Assembly: GCF_022761035.1 (NCBI RefSeq)
Contig: NZ_JAKWJP010000004.1
Location: 124,001-188,000, forward strand
Direction of reading: 5' to 3'
Length of the DNA stretch: 64,000 bases
DNA from: Microbacterium sp. SS28
GTDB lineage: Bacteria > Actinomycetota > Actinomycetes > Actinomycetales > Microbacteriaceae
Below are positions 44,578-56,200 of this stretch, in pieces; the stretch's first letter is position 1, and every line of letters starts with the position of its first letter. The notes under the pieces are model-generated. The model was given only the letters and a program-made list of their open reading frames with translations, was not told the DNA's origin and did not search any database. The position numbers and the translations under genes are program-made.

Positions 44578-44916
44578 TCAGCGCGCGGGCGCCGCGAGGT
44601 TGCCGGAGGCCCAGCGACCGAGATCGTCGAGGATCGGGAGCAGCCGTCGACCGCTGTCGGTCAGCGAGTACCCCACGGCGACGGGCGGCCCCGGATCGAC
44701 CTCGCGCACGACGAGTCCTGTCTCTGAGAGCTCGGCGAGGCGGTCGGACAGCACCGCGTCGCTGATGCCCGTGACGGCGCGGCGGAGGCCGACGAAGCTC
44801 GTCGCACCCGCCCCGAGCGACGAGACGATCATCCCGTTCCACCGCTTGCCGAGCACGGAGAACGCGAGCGTCACTGCGGCGTCGCAGGCGCTGTGATCCA
44901 TGTCGCTCTCGGCCAT
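44578..44916 (-). CDS. HxlR-family transcriptional regulator
   Basis: A 112-aa winged-helix regulator with the HxlR hallmark CDAAVTLAFSVLGKRWNGMIVSSL near the N-terminus (Cys11) and the wing GYSLTDSGRRLLPILDDLGRW. Such proteins often sense thiol-reactive or quinone-type stress. It faces the azoreductase gene across an 79-bp gap containing GCTAC and ATAGC/GCTAT repeats, so it probably represses that gene. Confidence 0.85.
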   Translation of the reverse strand: MAESDMDHSACDAAVTLAFSVLGKRWNGMIVSSLGAGATSFVGLRRAVTGISDAVLSDRLAELSETGLVVREVDPGPPVAVGYSLTDSGRRLLPILDDLGRWASGNLAAPAR

Positions 44917-44995
44917 ACCCTCATGCTACCCGTGCTACAGTCTCGATAGCCGCTATGTTTTTCTTAGTCGCTCTCATTCGCTGATCGGAGTTCTC
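44917..44995. promoter_or_regulatory. Divergent promoter region between hxlR and azoreductase
   Basis: This 79-bp gap separates two divergent starts and is AT-rich for the window. It contains GCTAC repeats near 44930 and a small palindrome ATAGC-C-GCTAT at 44946-44956, plausible HxlR binding sites. Confidence 0.5.
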
Positions 44996-45649
44996 ATGTC
45001 GCTCTTCCGCCTGGACGCCAGCATCCTTCCGTCCTCGTCCGCCAGCCGCTCGCTCGCCGACCTCGTCGAGGCCGAGTGGGTCGCCGCCCACCCCGATTCG
45101 ACCGTCGTGCGCCGCGATCTCGCGGCCGACCCCGTCCCGGCGACCGCCTGGGCCGATGCCGTGACGTCGGGCTTCGTCGACGCCGAGCAGCGCACCGAGC
45201 GTCAGCTCGAGGCGCGCGCCCTCGCAACGTCGTTCGCGGACGAGCTCATCGGCGCCGAGGCGCTCCTGTTCGCCGTGCCGCTCTACAACTACGGCGTCTC
45301 GCAGCACTTCAAGACGTGGTTCGACCTCGCCTACACCGACCCCCGCATCGACACGCAGGGCACGGCGCTGCGCGGCAAGCCCGCGACCCTCGTGACGGTG
45401 CTCGGCGGCAACTACGCGCCCGGCACCCCCAAGGAGGGCTGGGACCACTCGACCGCGTGGCTGCGGCGCGTGCTCGAGGATGTCTGGGGGCTCGACCTGC
45501 GAGTCGTCGAGCGTCCGTTCACGCTCGTGGGCGTCAACCCCGCGCTCGACGCCTTCGCCGACACCGCGGCCGCGCTCAAGGAGAAGGCCGAGACCGCCGC
45601 GACGGCCTACGGCCAGGAGATCGCCGCGCTGCGCGGCCGCGTGGCCTGA
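44996..45649 (+). CDS. FMN-dependent NADH:quinone oxidoreductase / azoreductase
   Basis: A 217-aa flavodoxin-fold enzyme of the AzoR family. It has FRLDASILPSSSASRSLADL at the N-terminus and PLYNYGVSQHFKTWFDLAYTD, the family's FMN/dimer motif, with LVTVLGGNYAPGTPKEGWDH later. It reduces quinones or azo compounds at the expense of NADH. ATG at 44996 has CGGAG ahead. It is divergent from an HxlR regulator, which fits quinone/electrophile stress response. Confidence 0.87.
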   Translation: MSLFRLDASILPSSSASRSLADLVEAEWVAAHPDSTVVRRDLAADPVPATAWADAVTSGFVDAEQRTERQLEARALATSFADELIGAEALLFAVPLYNYGVSQHFKTWFDLAYTDPRIDTQGTALRGKPATLVTVLGGNYAPGTPKEGWDHSTAWLRRVLEDVWGLDLRVVERPFTLVGVNPALDAFADTAAALKEKAETAATAYGQEIAALRGRVA

Positions 45650-45698
45650 CACCTCGTGTGCGCCGGGCTCGGGCGTTTCGCACGGGCCCGGCGCCGAC

Positions 45699-47126
45699 TC
45701 AAGCCCGGGCGGCCCACCACTCGGTGAGGCGGCGCTCCGCCTCGGCCTCGCCGACGAGCCCTTCGTCGAGGCGCAGGTCGAGCAGGAAGCGGTACGCCTC
45801 GCCGACCTCGCGCCCCGGGCCGATGCCCAGCAGCCCCTGGATGCGGTTGCCGTCGAGCTCGGGCCGCATCGCGTCGAGCTGCTCCTGCTCCGCCAGCTCG
45901 GCGATGCGCCGCTCGATGTCGTCGTACGCCCCCGCGAGCCGCGTCGCCTTGCGCTTGTTGCGCGTCGTCACGTCGGCGCGCGTCAGGATGTGCAGGCGGT
46001 CGAGCTCTGCTCCGGCATCCCGCACATAGCGGCGCACGGCGGAATCGGTCCACGCGCCCTCGGCGTAGCCGAAGAACCGCAGGTGCAGCTCGATGAGCCG
46101 CGAGACGACGCCGATCGTGTCGGAGTCGAAGCGCAGCGCCTGCAGGCGCTTCTTCGCCATTCGCGCGCCGCGGATGTCGTGGTGGTGGAAGGTCACGCCG
46201 CCGCCGGGCTCGAGCTTTCGCGTGGACGGCTTGCCGATGTCGTGCAACAGCGCGGCGAGGCGCAGCGGGACGTCGGGAAGGGCATCCGGATTCCGCGCCT
46301 GCTCGAGCGCGATCGCCTGACGCAGCACCGTGAGCGAGTGCTCGTAGACGTCCTTGTGGTGGTGGTGCTCGTCGACCTCGAGGCGCAGAGCCGAGATCTC
46401 GGGGAGGAAGACGTCGACGATCCCGGTGTCCACGAGCAGACGGATGCCGCTCACGGGGTCGTCGGCCTGCAGGAGCCGTGTCAGCTCGCCCTGGATGCGC
46501 TCGGGGCTCACGATCGACAGCGTCTCGCGAAGCTCTCCGATCGCGGCCGCGGTGCCGGGATCGACGTCGAACTCCAGCTGCGATGAGAAGCGAGCCGCGC
46601 GCAGCATGCGCAGCGGATCGTCGCCGAAGCTCACGCGCGGGTCGATCGGCGTGCGCAGGCGCTGCGCGAGGAGGTCTTCGACTCCTCCCGTCGGGTCGAC
46701 GAGCGTGCGCCCCGGGAGGCGGAGCGCCATCGCGTTGACGGTGAAGTCGCGGCGCACGAGGTCGCCCTCGAGCGTGTCGCCGAACTCGACGGTCGGCTTG
46801 CGCGTGACGCCGTCATAGCTGTCGGCGCGATACGTCGTGACCTCGACCTGCTCGCCCGCGATGCGGGCGCCGATCGTGCCGAACTCGCGGCCGACATCCC
46901 ACTGCGCCGAGCTGATCGGCGTCACGATCTTCAGGATTTCGTCGGGCAGGGCGTCCGTCGTGAAGTCGAGGTCGTTCGTGCGGCGGCCGAGCAGCGCGTC
47001 GCGCACGGGACCGCCGACGATCGCGAGCTCACGGCCCGCGTCGGCGAAGGCCCGGCCGAGCGTCGCGACGACGGGCGACTCGGCGAGCGCGCCCAGGCGC
47101 TGCACGCCCTCGGCCATATTGAGCAT
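45699..47126 (-). CDS. cca: CCA tRNA nucleotidyltransferase
   Basis: A 475-aa class II tRNA nucleotidyltransferase that builds the 3' CCA end. The nucleotidyltransferase motif is GGPVRDALLGRRTNDLDF (Asp52/Asp54), with the RRDFTVNAM and LRMLRAARF blocks. A HD domain follows (AALLHDIGKPSTR and HHHDIRGARMAKKRL), then a helical C-terminal part. ATG at 47126 chosen; its promoter lies between it and the giant gene's stop at 47261. Confidence 0.93.
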   Translation of the reverse strand: MLNMAEGVQRLGALAESPVVATLGRAFADAGRELAIVGGPVRDALLGRRTNDLDFTTDALPDEILKIVTPISSAQWDVGREFGTIGARIAGEQVEVTTYRADSYDGVTRKPTVEFGDTLEGDLVRRDFTVNAMALRLPGRTLVDPTGGVEDLLAQRLRTPIDPRVSFGDDPLRMLRAARFSSQLEFDVDPGTAAAIGELRETLSIVSPERIQGELTRLLQADDPVSGIRLLVDTGIVDVFLPEISALRLEVDEHHHHKDVYEHSLTVLRQAIALEQARNPDALPDVPLRLAALLHDIGKPSTRKLEPGGGVTFHHHDIRGARMAKKRLQALRFDSDTIGVVSRLIELHLRFFGYAEGAWTDSAVRRYVRDAGAELDRLHILTRADVTTRNKRKATRLAGAYDDIERRIAELAEQEQLDAMRPELDGNRIQGLLGIGPGREVGEAYRFLLDLRLDEGLVGEAEAERRLTEWWAARA

Positions 47127-47260
47127 GCATCGAGCCTACCGAGCGGGATGTGAAGAGCCGGAGCGGCGTCGGCCGGGCCGCCGCTCGCGGACTCGACGAG
47201 GGCACGAGGATCCGGCGGTGCGGTGACGAGGGGACCTTTCAGCTCGCGCCGCGCCGGTGG

Positions 47261-50200
47261 TCAGTCGTCGTCGAGGATCGTGATGATGCCGGTGCCGTCG
47301 GCGATGGTGGCGCCGGCACCGACACTCGTGATGCCGACGATGATCGTCTCGGTGGGCTCGTCGATCTTGTCGCCTGTGATCGTGAGCGAGAACGTCGCCG
47401 TCGTCTGGCCCGCAGCGATCGTGAGAGTCAGGGTGGTCGCGCCCTTGTAGTCGGCGCTCGTGGCCGTCCCCCCGACGATGGACACGACGATCGTGACGGC
47501 GGTGGTCGTGGGCGCCGACAGCGAGATCGTGAGCGATGCCGCCGTGCCCTTGCCCGTCGAACCCTCGGTCACCGTCGTGTCCGAGATGCTGACGGTCGGA
47601 GCGGGCGGGGGCTCGACGGGGTCGGGCACGATCTGTCCGCCGCTGTTGCCGTGCTGATCGAGGTCCGAGCCGTAGTTGTTGTACTTGTCGAACTCGTTCA
47701 TCTGCGTCGAGATGAGCGTCGCGTTGCCGCTCGCGAGCGCGGCGTTCGTGCGGGCGATCACCTGAGTCGTCGTGTACGGGTACGCGATGTCGGGGTGCGC
47801 CGACGACAGGAGCGCAGAGACGGCCGCCCGCAGCAGGGCGTCGATGCCGCCGCCGCCCGTGCCGAGCGCAGCGAGCAGCGTGCGGCCCGCATACGCCGCC
47901 GGCGCCGAGGCGAAGACGCTCCCGACTGTCTGGTCGGGACGGAAGACGAGGGTGCCGTCGGCGTTGCGCGGCCAGGCCACGGCGCCCCAGTTGGCGGCGT
48001 TGGTCTTCCAGAAGCCCGGCGTGTGGCCCTCGGCGCCGCCGATCGCCGCACGGTAGGCCGCGGCGTCACGATCGGTGGCGACGGCACCCGATACGGGGTC
48101 GGTGCCCGTCGCGGTGGCGATGTTCGTGTAGTTCGTGCTGCGGACCGTTCCGGTCGCCGAGTAGAGCCACACCTCACCCGGATCGAGCAGGCCGTTGCCG
48201 TTCGTGTCGCCGCCGACGCGGGACGGGATGAAGTCGTCGGGGTCGGCCGTGCCGTTGTCGTCGACGAGGCTCACGGCGAGCGAGGTGTTGCCGGTGTTGC
48301 GCACGAGGTAGGTCCAGGTCACGGTCGCGCCCGGCAGCAGCTGCGGACCACCCGTGTCGGCGTCCTCGAGACTTGTCGGCTGCCACGCGTTGAGGGCGTT
48401 GATCGCCTTCTCGACGTCGATGCCGAGCACAGCGCCGAAGACGTGTGCCGGGTCGTCGTCGGAGTAGAGGGTGCCGTGCTGGTCGGTGCCCGTCACGCGG
48501 GCGACGTTGCGGAGCAGGCCGGCGACCGCGACGCTCGTGAAGCGATAGCGCCACACCTCGTCCGCGTCGAGCAGTCCGTCGCCGTCGAGATCGCCGGACA
48601 GCAGGGTGAGGGTCAGGTCGTCGGCGGGGTCGGCGGTGCCCCGATCGTCGACGACCGTGACACCGGCGAGGGGCAGCGCTCCGGAGATCGAGCGCACTTC
48701 GAACGTCCACTCGATCGTCGCGCCGACGACGACGCGCACGGCGGTCGCCTCGGTGTCGGCATCCTGCCCGTTCGCCTTCTTGAGGATCGTGATCGACGTC
48801 GGCGGCACGACCACTCCCGTCGCGTGGGCGACGTCGGTGTCGTTCGCGACGATCTCGGTGCCGGGGACCCGGCCCGTGACGGTCGCCGTGTTGACGTAGT
48901 GCCCGATCGCCGCGGTGCCGGTCTTGCGGAACAGCCAGACCTCGTCGAGGTCGAGGAGGCCATCTCCGTCGGTGTCGCCCGAGATGTAGACGGGGCTCCA
49001 GTCGTCGGTCGTCGTGCCCGGCGTGCCGTTGTCGTCGACGAGCACGACCGCGAGTGCCGTGTTGCCCGTGTTGCGGACCTCGTACGTCCAGACGAGCTCG
49101 CGTCCGACCGGGACGACGACGCCCGGCGCCGTCTCGGCATCCTGTCCGTTCACGTACTTCTTGACGTCGGTGCCTGCGATCGCCCCGAAGTAGAAGGCTG
49201 CGTCCTGCGCCGTGACCGACGCGCCCGAGTCGTCGCGCGCGGTGGCGTAGGCGATGTTGCCGTAGAGACCGGCGCGCGCCGATGCCGTGACGACACCCGC
49301 CGACGTGAAGAGCCACACTTCGCCGGGATCGAGTTCGTGATCTCCGTCGGTGTCGCCCGACAGGTAGACGGGCGTGATGTCGTCGTCGGGGTCGGTCGTG
49401 CCGTTGTCGTCGACCACCACGACGTCGCGCAGGCTGACCTGCGTGAGGTTCCGCACCAGGTAGGTCCACACGACGAGGGTCCCGGGTGCGAGGAGCTTGG
49501 CCACCGCAGCCGTGTCTGCGTCGTCGGCAGCGGTCGGCGAGAGCGGCGACGCGGCGTTCACGGCCTTCTTGATCGAGACGCCGCTGATCGGGATGCCGAG
49601 ATAGCTCGCGGCATCCGTGTCCACGAGTGCGCGGCCTCCGCCGGTGCCGCGGACCGTCGCGGTGTTGGTGTACTGGCCGACGATCGCCGTGCGGACGGCC
49701 CGGTAGAGCCACACCTCACCGGGATCGAGGATGCCGTCGCCGTCGGTGTCGCCCGAGACGTAGACGGGCGCGAAGTCATCGGATGCGTCGAGCGGCGTGC
49801 CGTTGTCGTCACGGAGCGCGATGCCCGTCACGAGCCCGCCGAGCGACGAGACCAGGTAGGTGAAGACGACCTGTGCGCCGGTGCGGACTGTCGGACCGGT
49901 CGGGGTGTCGGCGTCCTCCCCGGCGGTCGGGTGGAGGGGGTCGACCGCGTTCACCGCCTTCTCGACGTACAGGAACACGTCGCCCGTCGTGGGCAGGCCG
50001 TTGTAGACGGCGGGGTCGCTGTCGCGCACCGCCTGGCCGTTGGCGCCGACGCCCTCGACCGTCACGACGTTCATGTAGCGGCCGGCGCGCGCGGTGCCCA
50101 TCGCGCGGAAGAGCCACGTCTCTCCGGGATCGAGCCAGCCGTCTGCGTCGAGGTCGCCGCTCACGTAGGTCGGGACGAAGTCGTCCGTCGGGTCTGCGGG

Positions 50201-53200
50201 AGTGCCCGCGTCGTCGAGGATGCGGGCCAGCTGCACCGCGACCGTGCCCGGGTACGTCGTGACTTCGTACGTCCACACCACGGCCGAGCCAGCCGTGATC
50301 GTCGGGCCGCTCTCGTTTGCGTCGTCGCCGTTGACGTACTTCACGACGCGCACGATCGTGAGCGGGTCGCACGGGCAGTGCAGGGTGGGTCCGCCGACAT
50401 CGTCGCGCCCTCCGCCCGGGAGGTTGCCCGGCTGGGGGTCGCGCGGTCCACCGTGCTGGTCCTGCCACAGCGCACCGTCGCTCGGCTCGACGAGCGCCTC
50501 TTCGTCGAACGGCTCGCCCGCCGGGATCGCCGGGCCCTCATCGGAGCCGCCCGCCTCGGACAGAGCGCGCACGAGGTCGCGGATCTGCGGGCTGAAGCTG
50601 CGGTTCACTGTCGGCGATCCGAACGGGCTGAACGGCACGATGAAGCTGTTGAACTCGCCCGACCAGTCGAACATGCGGTCCTGCGCCGTGTTGGCGATGA
50701 GCACGTCGCGGCCCGCGCCGCCGTACGCGAAGTCGCCGTCGCGGAACCGCGGGTCGTCGTTCTCGGGCTCGGTGTTGGCGCCGCCCGCGGTCTCGAGGTT
50801 GTCGTCGAGCTGCAGCAGGTCGTCGCCGAAGCCGCCGAACAGCCAGTCGCAGTTCGTGCCGCCCACGAGCCAGTCGGCGCCGAGGTCGCCGTAGAGGCGG
50901 TCGCGGCCGTCGTCGCTCTTGACCTTCACGCCGTCGATGTCGATCGGCAGGCGGGTCGCCTCGTCGAGCACGTACGCGTCGAAGTTGAGCAGGAAACCGG
51001 GGATGAGCGAGCGCGGGTCGTCGGCGTCGTACTGCGCGAACATCGTCGTGTCGGCGTCGTAGTGCAGCGGGTCGACGTCGACGAGCGGAAGCTCGGTCGC
51101 GAGGCGGCTCAGCGCGCCGAGGCGCAGGTCGCGGTTGTAGAAGGCCTGCATGGCCTCCGCGCCCGACATCGCGTCGCTGCCCTCGCCGCCGTGCAGGAAG
51201 TCGTCGCCGAGTCCGCCGTACATCGTGTCGTTGTTGACGGACCCGACGATCCAGGTGTGCAGGTCGGCGCGCTTGAGGAGCTCGCCGAGGATGTAGATCT
51301 CGGCGCCCGTGAAGGGTCCCGGCAGCGACACGAACTGCTCGGCGTCCGCCGCGCCGACGTGGTGGAGCGGTTCGGTCCGGCCGTTGCGGCTCGTCTGGAT
51401 GACGCCGTCATCGCCCAGCATCCCGTCGATCCCCGTACCGCCGTAGAGCCGGTCGTTGCCCCAGCCGCCGTAGATGTCGTCGTCCTGGCCTTCGCCGAAG
51501 AGCACGTCGTCGCCGAGCTGGCCGTGGATCGTGTCGTCGCCGTCCTCGCCGTGGATGAGGTCGGCGACGCCGATCCCGATCGGGGAGCCGGCCGTGTAGT
51601 CGAGCAGCGCGTACGCGCGCGGCAGCAGACGCTGCGATCCGGCGTAGTCGTCGTAGGTGAAGGAGAGGAACCGGGTCGTGCCGCCGACGACCGTCACGAG
51701 TCGGAAGATCGTGCCGTTGTCGCCGAGGATGACGTCGCTGTCGGCCGCGTGCCCGCCCTCTTCGAGGTCGCCGTGGTTGTTGCGGACGAGGCGGATGCCG
51801 GCACCGCCGAAGATCGTGTCGGCGCCGTCCGGTCGGCGTGAGGCGGTGGTCAGGCTGAAGATGTCGGAGCTGCCGCCGATGAGGTCGTCGCGGCCGAGTC
51901 CGCCGAAGATGACATCGCTGCCGCCGTTGCCCTCGATCCAGTCGTCGCCGTCGCGTCCGGGTCCGGCGAGGTCTTCGACCGACTGACGAGTCGTGCGCAC
52001 GTCGATCGTGATGACGCCCGAGTCGTCGATCGCCGAGCCGTCGCCCTGGATCCAGTCATCGCCGAGCTGCCCGAAGATCAGGTCGTCCTCGGCGCCGCCC
52101 GCGATGACGTCGTCGCCGTAGCGGCCGACGGGCGTGGACGTGTCGTGGTCGTACAGCTGCACGTCGCGCTCCTTGACGCCGCGCGGGTCGTCGAAGACAC
52201 TCGTCACGCCCGCCCCGCACGTGCCTGTCGTGAGGAGGGGGCATCCGGTGTCCTGCTGGAAGATCGCGGCGCCCGTGAGCGTCTGGAACCGGCGGCTCGA
52301 GATGTCTCCCGTACGCAGGAGGTTCGCGTTGTCCCCCGCGATCGCGTCGTTCTGATCGCCGCCGTCGATGAAGTCGCCGGTGTCGCTGCCGCCCACGACA
52401 TTGTGTCCGCCGATGAGGTCGTCGTCGCCCGTGCCGCCCGTCATGCGGTCGGCACCCTGGCCGCCGATGATGACGTCCTCGCCGGCGTTGCCGCGGAGGA
52501 GGTCGCTCGCGCCGCCCGCCGCCGCGCCGGTGTCGATCGACGTCCAGGCGAACGGGTGTGCAGCGAGCGGCATGTTCAGGGGCAGCAGTTCGAGGAAGAT
52601 GCCGATCTGTCCGTTGAACTCCCGCACCGCGTCGACCCGGCCGTGGTCCCCGACGATCAGATCGTTCCCCTCGTCACCGCTCACCGTGTCGCCGCCGGTG
52701 CCGCCGAAGACGATGTCGTTGCCCGAGCCCCCCGAGATGACGTCGGCCGCGCCGGCGTTCGGGTCCTGGGTGCGGATGAGCTCCCACGTGCCGTCCGCCG
52801 CGACCTGCCACGGGGGGATCCCGCCGTCCTGCAGGAGGCCGTGATCGCCCAGGATGATGTCGGCCGCGGTGCCGCCCGAGATGAGGTCGGACCCGTTCCC
52901 GCCGAGGATGACGTCCCGGTCGTCGCCGCCCGAAATGACGTCGTCGCCGGCCGGGACGAGCGGATCGGTCGTCGTGATGAGCCGCACGATGCCCGACGGG
53001 GTGTCGATGACGATGCGGCCGTGGTCGCCGAGGAGGATGTCGCGCCCGCTGTCGCCCGTGATGACGTCGTCGTCGTTGCCGCCGAGGACGATGTCGTCTC
53101 CGGCGTCGCCCGAGATCGTGTCGGGTCCCGCGAGGGCTGCGGGGTCGGTCGTCTCGATGAGGGAGATCATGCCGACTCCGGGGTTGTAGGCGACGCGGCC

Positions 53201-56200
53201 GTGATCGCCGAAGACGACGTCGCGCCCGTCGTCGCCCGAGATCGAGTCGCCCCGATCGCCGCCGAGGATGACGTCGTCCCCCGCGTCGCCCGAGATCGTG
53301 TCCTCGCCGGCCGGCACGGTCGGGTCGGTCGTGTAGACGAAGCGGCGGAAGCCGTCGGGCGTCGCGAGCTCGACGCGGCCGTGGTCGCCGAAGACGACAT
53401 CGTCGCCCGCGTCGCCCGAGATCGTGTCGTCGCCGTTGCCGCCCGCGATGAGATCGTCGCCGTCGTCGCCCGAGATGACGTCGTCGGCCCCGTTGCGGGG
53501 CTCGACCGTCGCCACCGCCAGCACGAGCCGCGTCGTCTGCAGCCGGACGAACACGGCGGGTCCGAGCAGCGCCGTGCGCTCGTATGGCACCGCCTGCTCG
53601 ACGACGCCGTGGTCGCCGAACACGATGTCGCCGCGGTCGCCTCCGGCCGCGCTGCCCGCGCCTTCGCCGTGCAGCTCGTCCTCGCCCGCGACGAGCGCGT
53701 CGGCGTTCGACGCGGTGCTCGTGTTCACGGTCGAGATGTCGAGCCGCCGCGTGATGACCTGCACGTTGACGCCGGAGTCGCCGTAGATCTGATCGGCGCC
53801 GCGCTGCCCCAGGATGAGGTCGTCGCCCGAGCCGCCCGCGAGGAAGTCGCCTGTCTGCGAGCCGTAGATGGTGTCGTCGCCCGCGCCGCCGTACGCCGTG
53901 ATGCCGACGGTCGACTGGTCGGCGCCTGCGAAGAGCGCGCGCGCATCGATGACGTCGTCGCCGGCATGGTCGAACGGGCTCGCCAGCGGGACGCGGTAGC
54001 GCTCGTCCTCGTCCGCGACGCCCGGGAACTGGTCGAAGCCCTTGGGCCCGAGGTCGCCGGCATCCTGTGCGTCGGGGCGGCCTGAGTACCAGAAGCCGTC
54101 CTGCGACGTGTCGCCGTAGACGACGAGCGGCGATGCGGGTCCGGCCCCGCCGGTGATGACGATCGTGTCGCCGCCCATCGCACCGCCCGCGAGCGCCTGG
54201 TTGCCTCCACCGTGCACGACGGTCAGCACACCGTGCGCCGCGGGCGGGTCGACGAGCGTCGCGGGATCGCCGTCGTCCTCGGGTGCCGCCTGCAGCGTCC
54301 CCGCGATCGTGAGGCGATCGTTCCCGGCGCCGAGCAGCAGGTTGAGCACCTCGATCGTCGAGGTCGCGGCATCCGTCGAGATCCCCGTCGTGTGCCCCGC
54401 GGCATCCGTCGCGAACGAGAGCTGGCCGAAGGTGATGCCGCCCGCGACGGCGGTCGGCTCGCCGAACGCCGTCCCGCCCGGGACCGTGTAGCCCGCGGGG
54501 AGCCCTGTGCCGGTGAGGCTCGTCGAGGTGAGCGTGCGGACGTGATCCTCGATGCTCGAATCGTCGAAGATGTTCAGGATGTCGATCTGCCGGCCCTCCG
54601 GCACGACGGCCGCGGCGCCGATGCCGAGGAGCGGCGAGTCGGTCTCGCCGGGAAGCTTGATGCCGTTGAGGAGCGAGCGGTCGGCACGGGTCGTCCCTCC
54701 CTCGACGGAGACGGGACCGGCGAGCTGCGAGAGCGGATGCGGCTGCACGGCGAAGGTCTTGACTCCCTGGCGGACGAGCGGGAGGTCGAAGAAGGGGTCC
54801 GCGCGGAGCGTCACCGTGACGGGCGTCATCCAGTTCGCGGCCGTGAACGTGACGACCACGGCGACGCGGGTGATCGTCACGACGCCCGCAAGCGTGGGGA
54901 AGGGTGACGCGGCGGTGAGCTCGATGACGTCGTCGTGCGTTGCGTTCGTCCCCCGGATGACGGCGATCTTGAAGGAGGTCGCGCCGCCGTCGAACGAGAT
55001 GAGCTGGCCCTCGAGGAAGCCGTCCGCGAGGAAGCTGCCATGATCGGCGCGCGTGATCCGTCGTGCGGCGGGGTCTGCCGTGATCGCGCCGGTGAACAGG
55101 CCGCGGGTCGCCGAGCCGATCGCCTTGATCGTTCCTCCGACGACGTCCGTCAGACCGTCGGTGAGGATCGCGACGTCGACCGCAGCCGTCGGCGCCGTCG
55201 TGAGCCGGATCGTGTAGTCGTCGGTCGCACCGCCGGGGACGACGGTCGTGCCGGTGCCGCTCTGCGTCACGACGACCCCCGCCGAGTCGTCGTCGCGCAC
55301 GTCGACGGCGAGGCGGACGTCGGGGAAGGCATAGCCTGCGGGACCGCTCACGAGGGTCGCGACGATGCGCGCGAAGGCGGCGTCCTGCCGCACGGCGTCG
55401 TCGATCGCGAGGATCCGGATGCGGACGGGCGTCGTGTCGCCCGCCGCGAACGTGATGATGCGGGTCACGGGGTCGAAACGGGTGTCGGCGGCGTCGCCGC
55501 GGACGAGGCGCAGGCGGCCGTCGGGGAGGTCGAGGCGGATGCGCACGATGCCCGTCGCGGGGCTCGAGAGCGACACGAGGATGTCGTCCGAGATGCCCGT
55601 GACGTCGTTTTCGAGCACGAGGGTCGTGTCATCCTCGATCGTCGTCCCGGGGGCGACCTCGATGATCGTGACACCGGGCACGTCGTTGTCGCGGACGAGC
55701 ACCTCGACGTTGCGGACGGCGGCGCCGTCGAAGCCCGCCGTGCGGTCGGCGGGGTCTGCCGCGATGACGCTGTGGCTGATCGCGACGACCTGGTCGCCCT
55801 CGCGGGCCGTGTCGTCGACGGCGTAGACGTGGACGGTCTGCGCGAGGTTCCAGTTCGTCGTGTCGAACACGAGCACGACCGCGCGCTGCGGCTCGTCGAC
55901 GACCGATCCGTCGTCGACGAAGTGCCGGCGGAACTCCGCGAACGCCGAGTCGCACGCGGCCGCGGCGCCCGTGCAGAGCCACACCGTGTCGGCCGCCCCG
56001 GCGTCGGCGCCCGGCCGGGATGCCGAGACCGTCACGTAGACGCGGCCGGCCGGCATGCGCGAGAGGCGCACCGTGTACGAGTCGAAGGCATCGATCTGCA
56101 CGCCGTCCTCGCGCACGGAGGTGCCGCCGCCCGTCTCGGTGAGGACGACGAGGCCCTCGCCCGTGCCCGCCACGTGCAGGTCGATGCCCGTCACGATGAG

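Noticed and set aside
47150..51841. Another long plus-strand open frame (about 1,560 codons)
   Set aside because: Same cause; it lies opposite the six-repeat and RTX region and reads as low-complexity Arg/Val/Asp.
52600..53640. The regular repeats as a CRISPR array or tandem DNA satellite
   Set aside because: The repeats are protein-level, lie in one frame and are diverged at nucleotide level; no short identical repeats with unique spacers.
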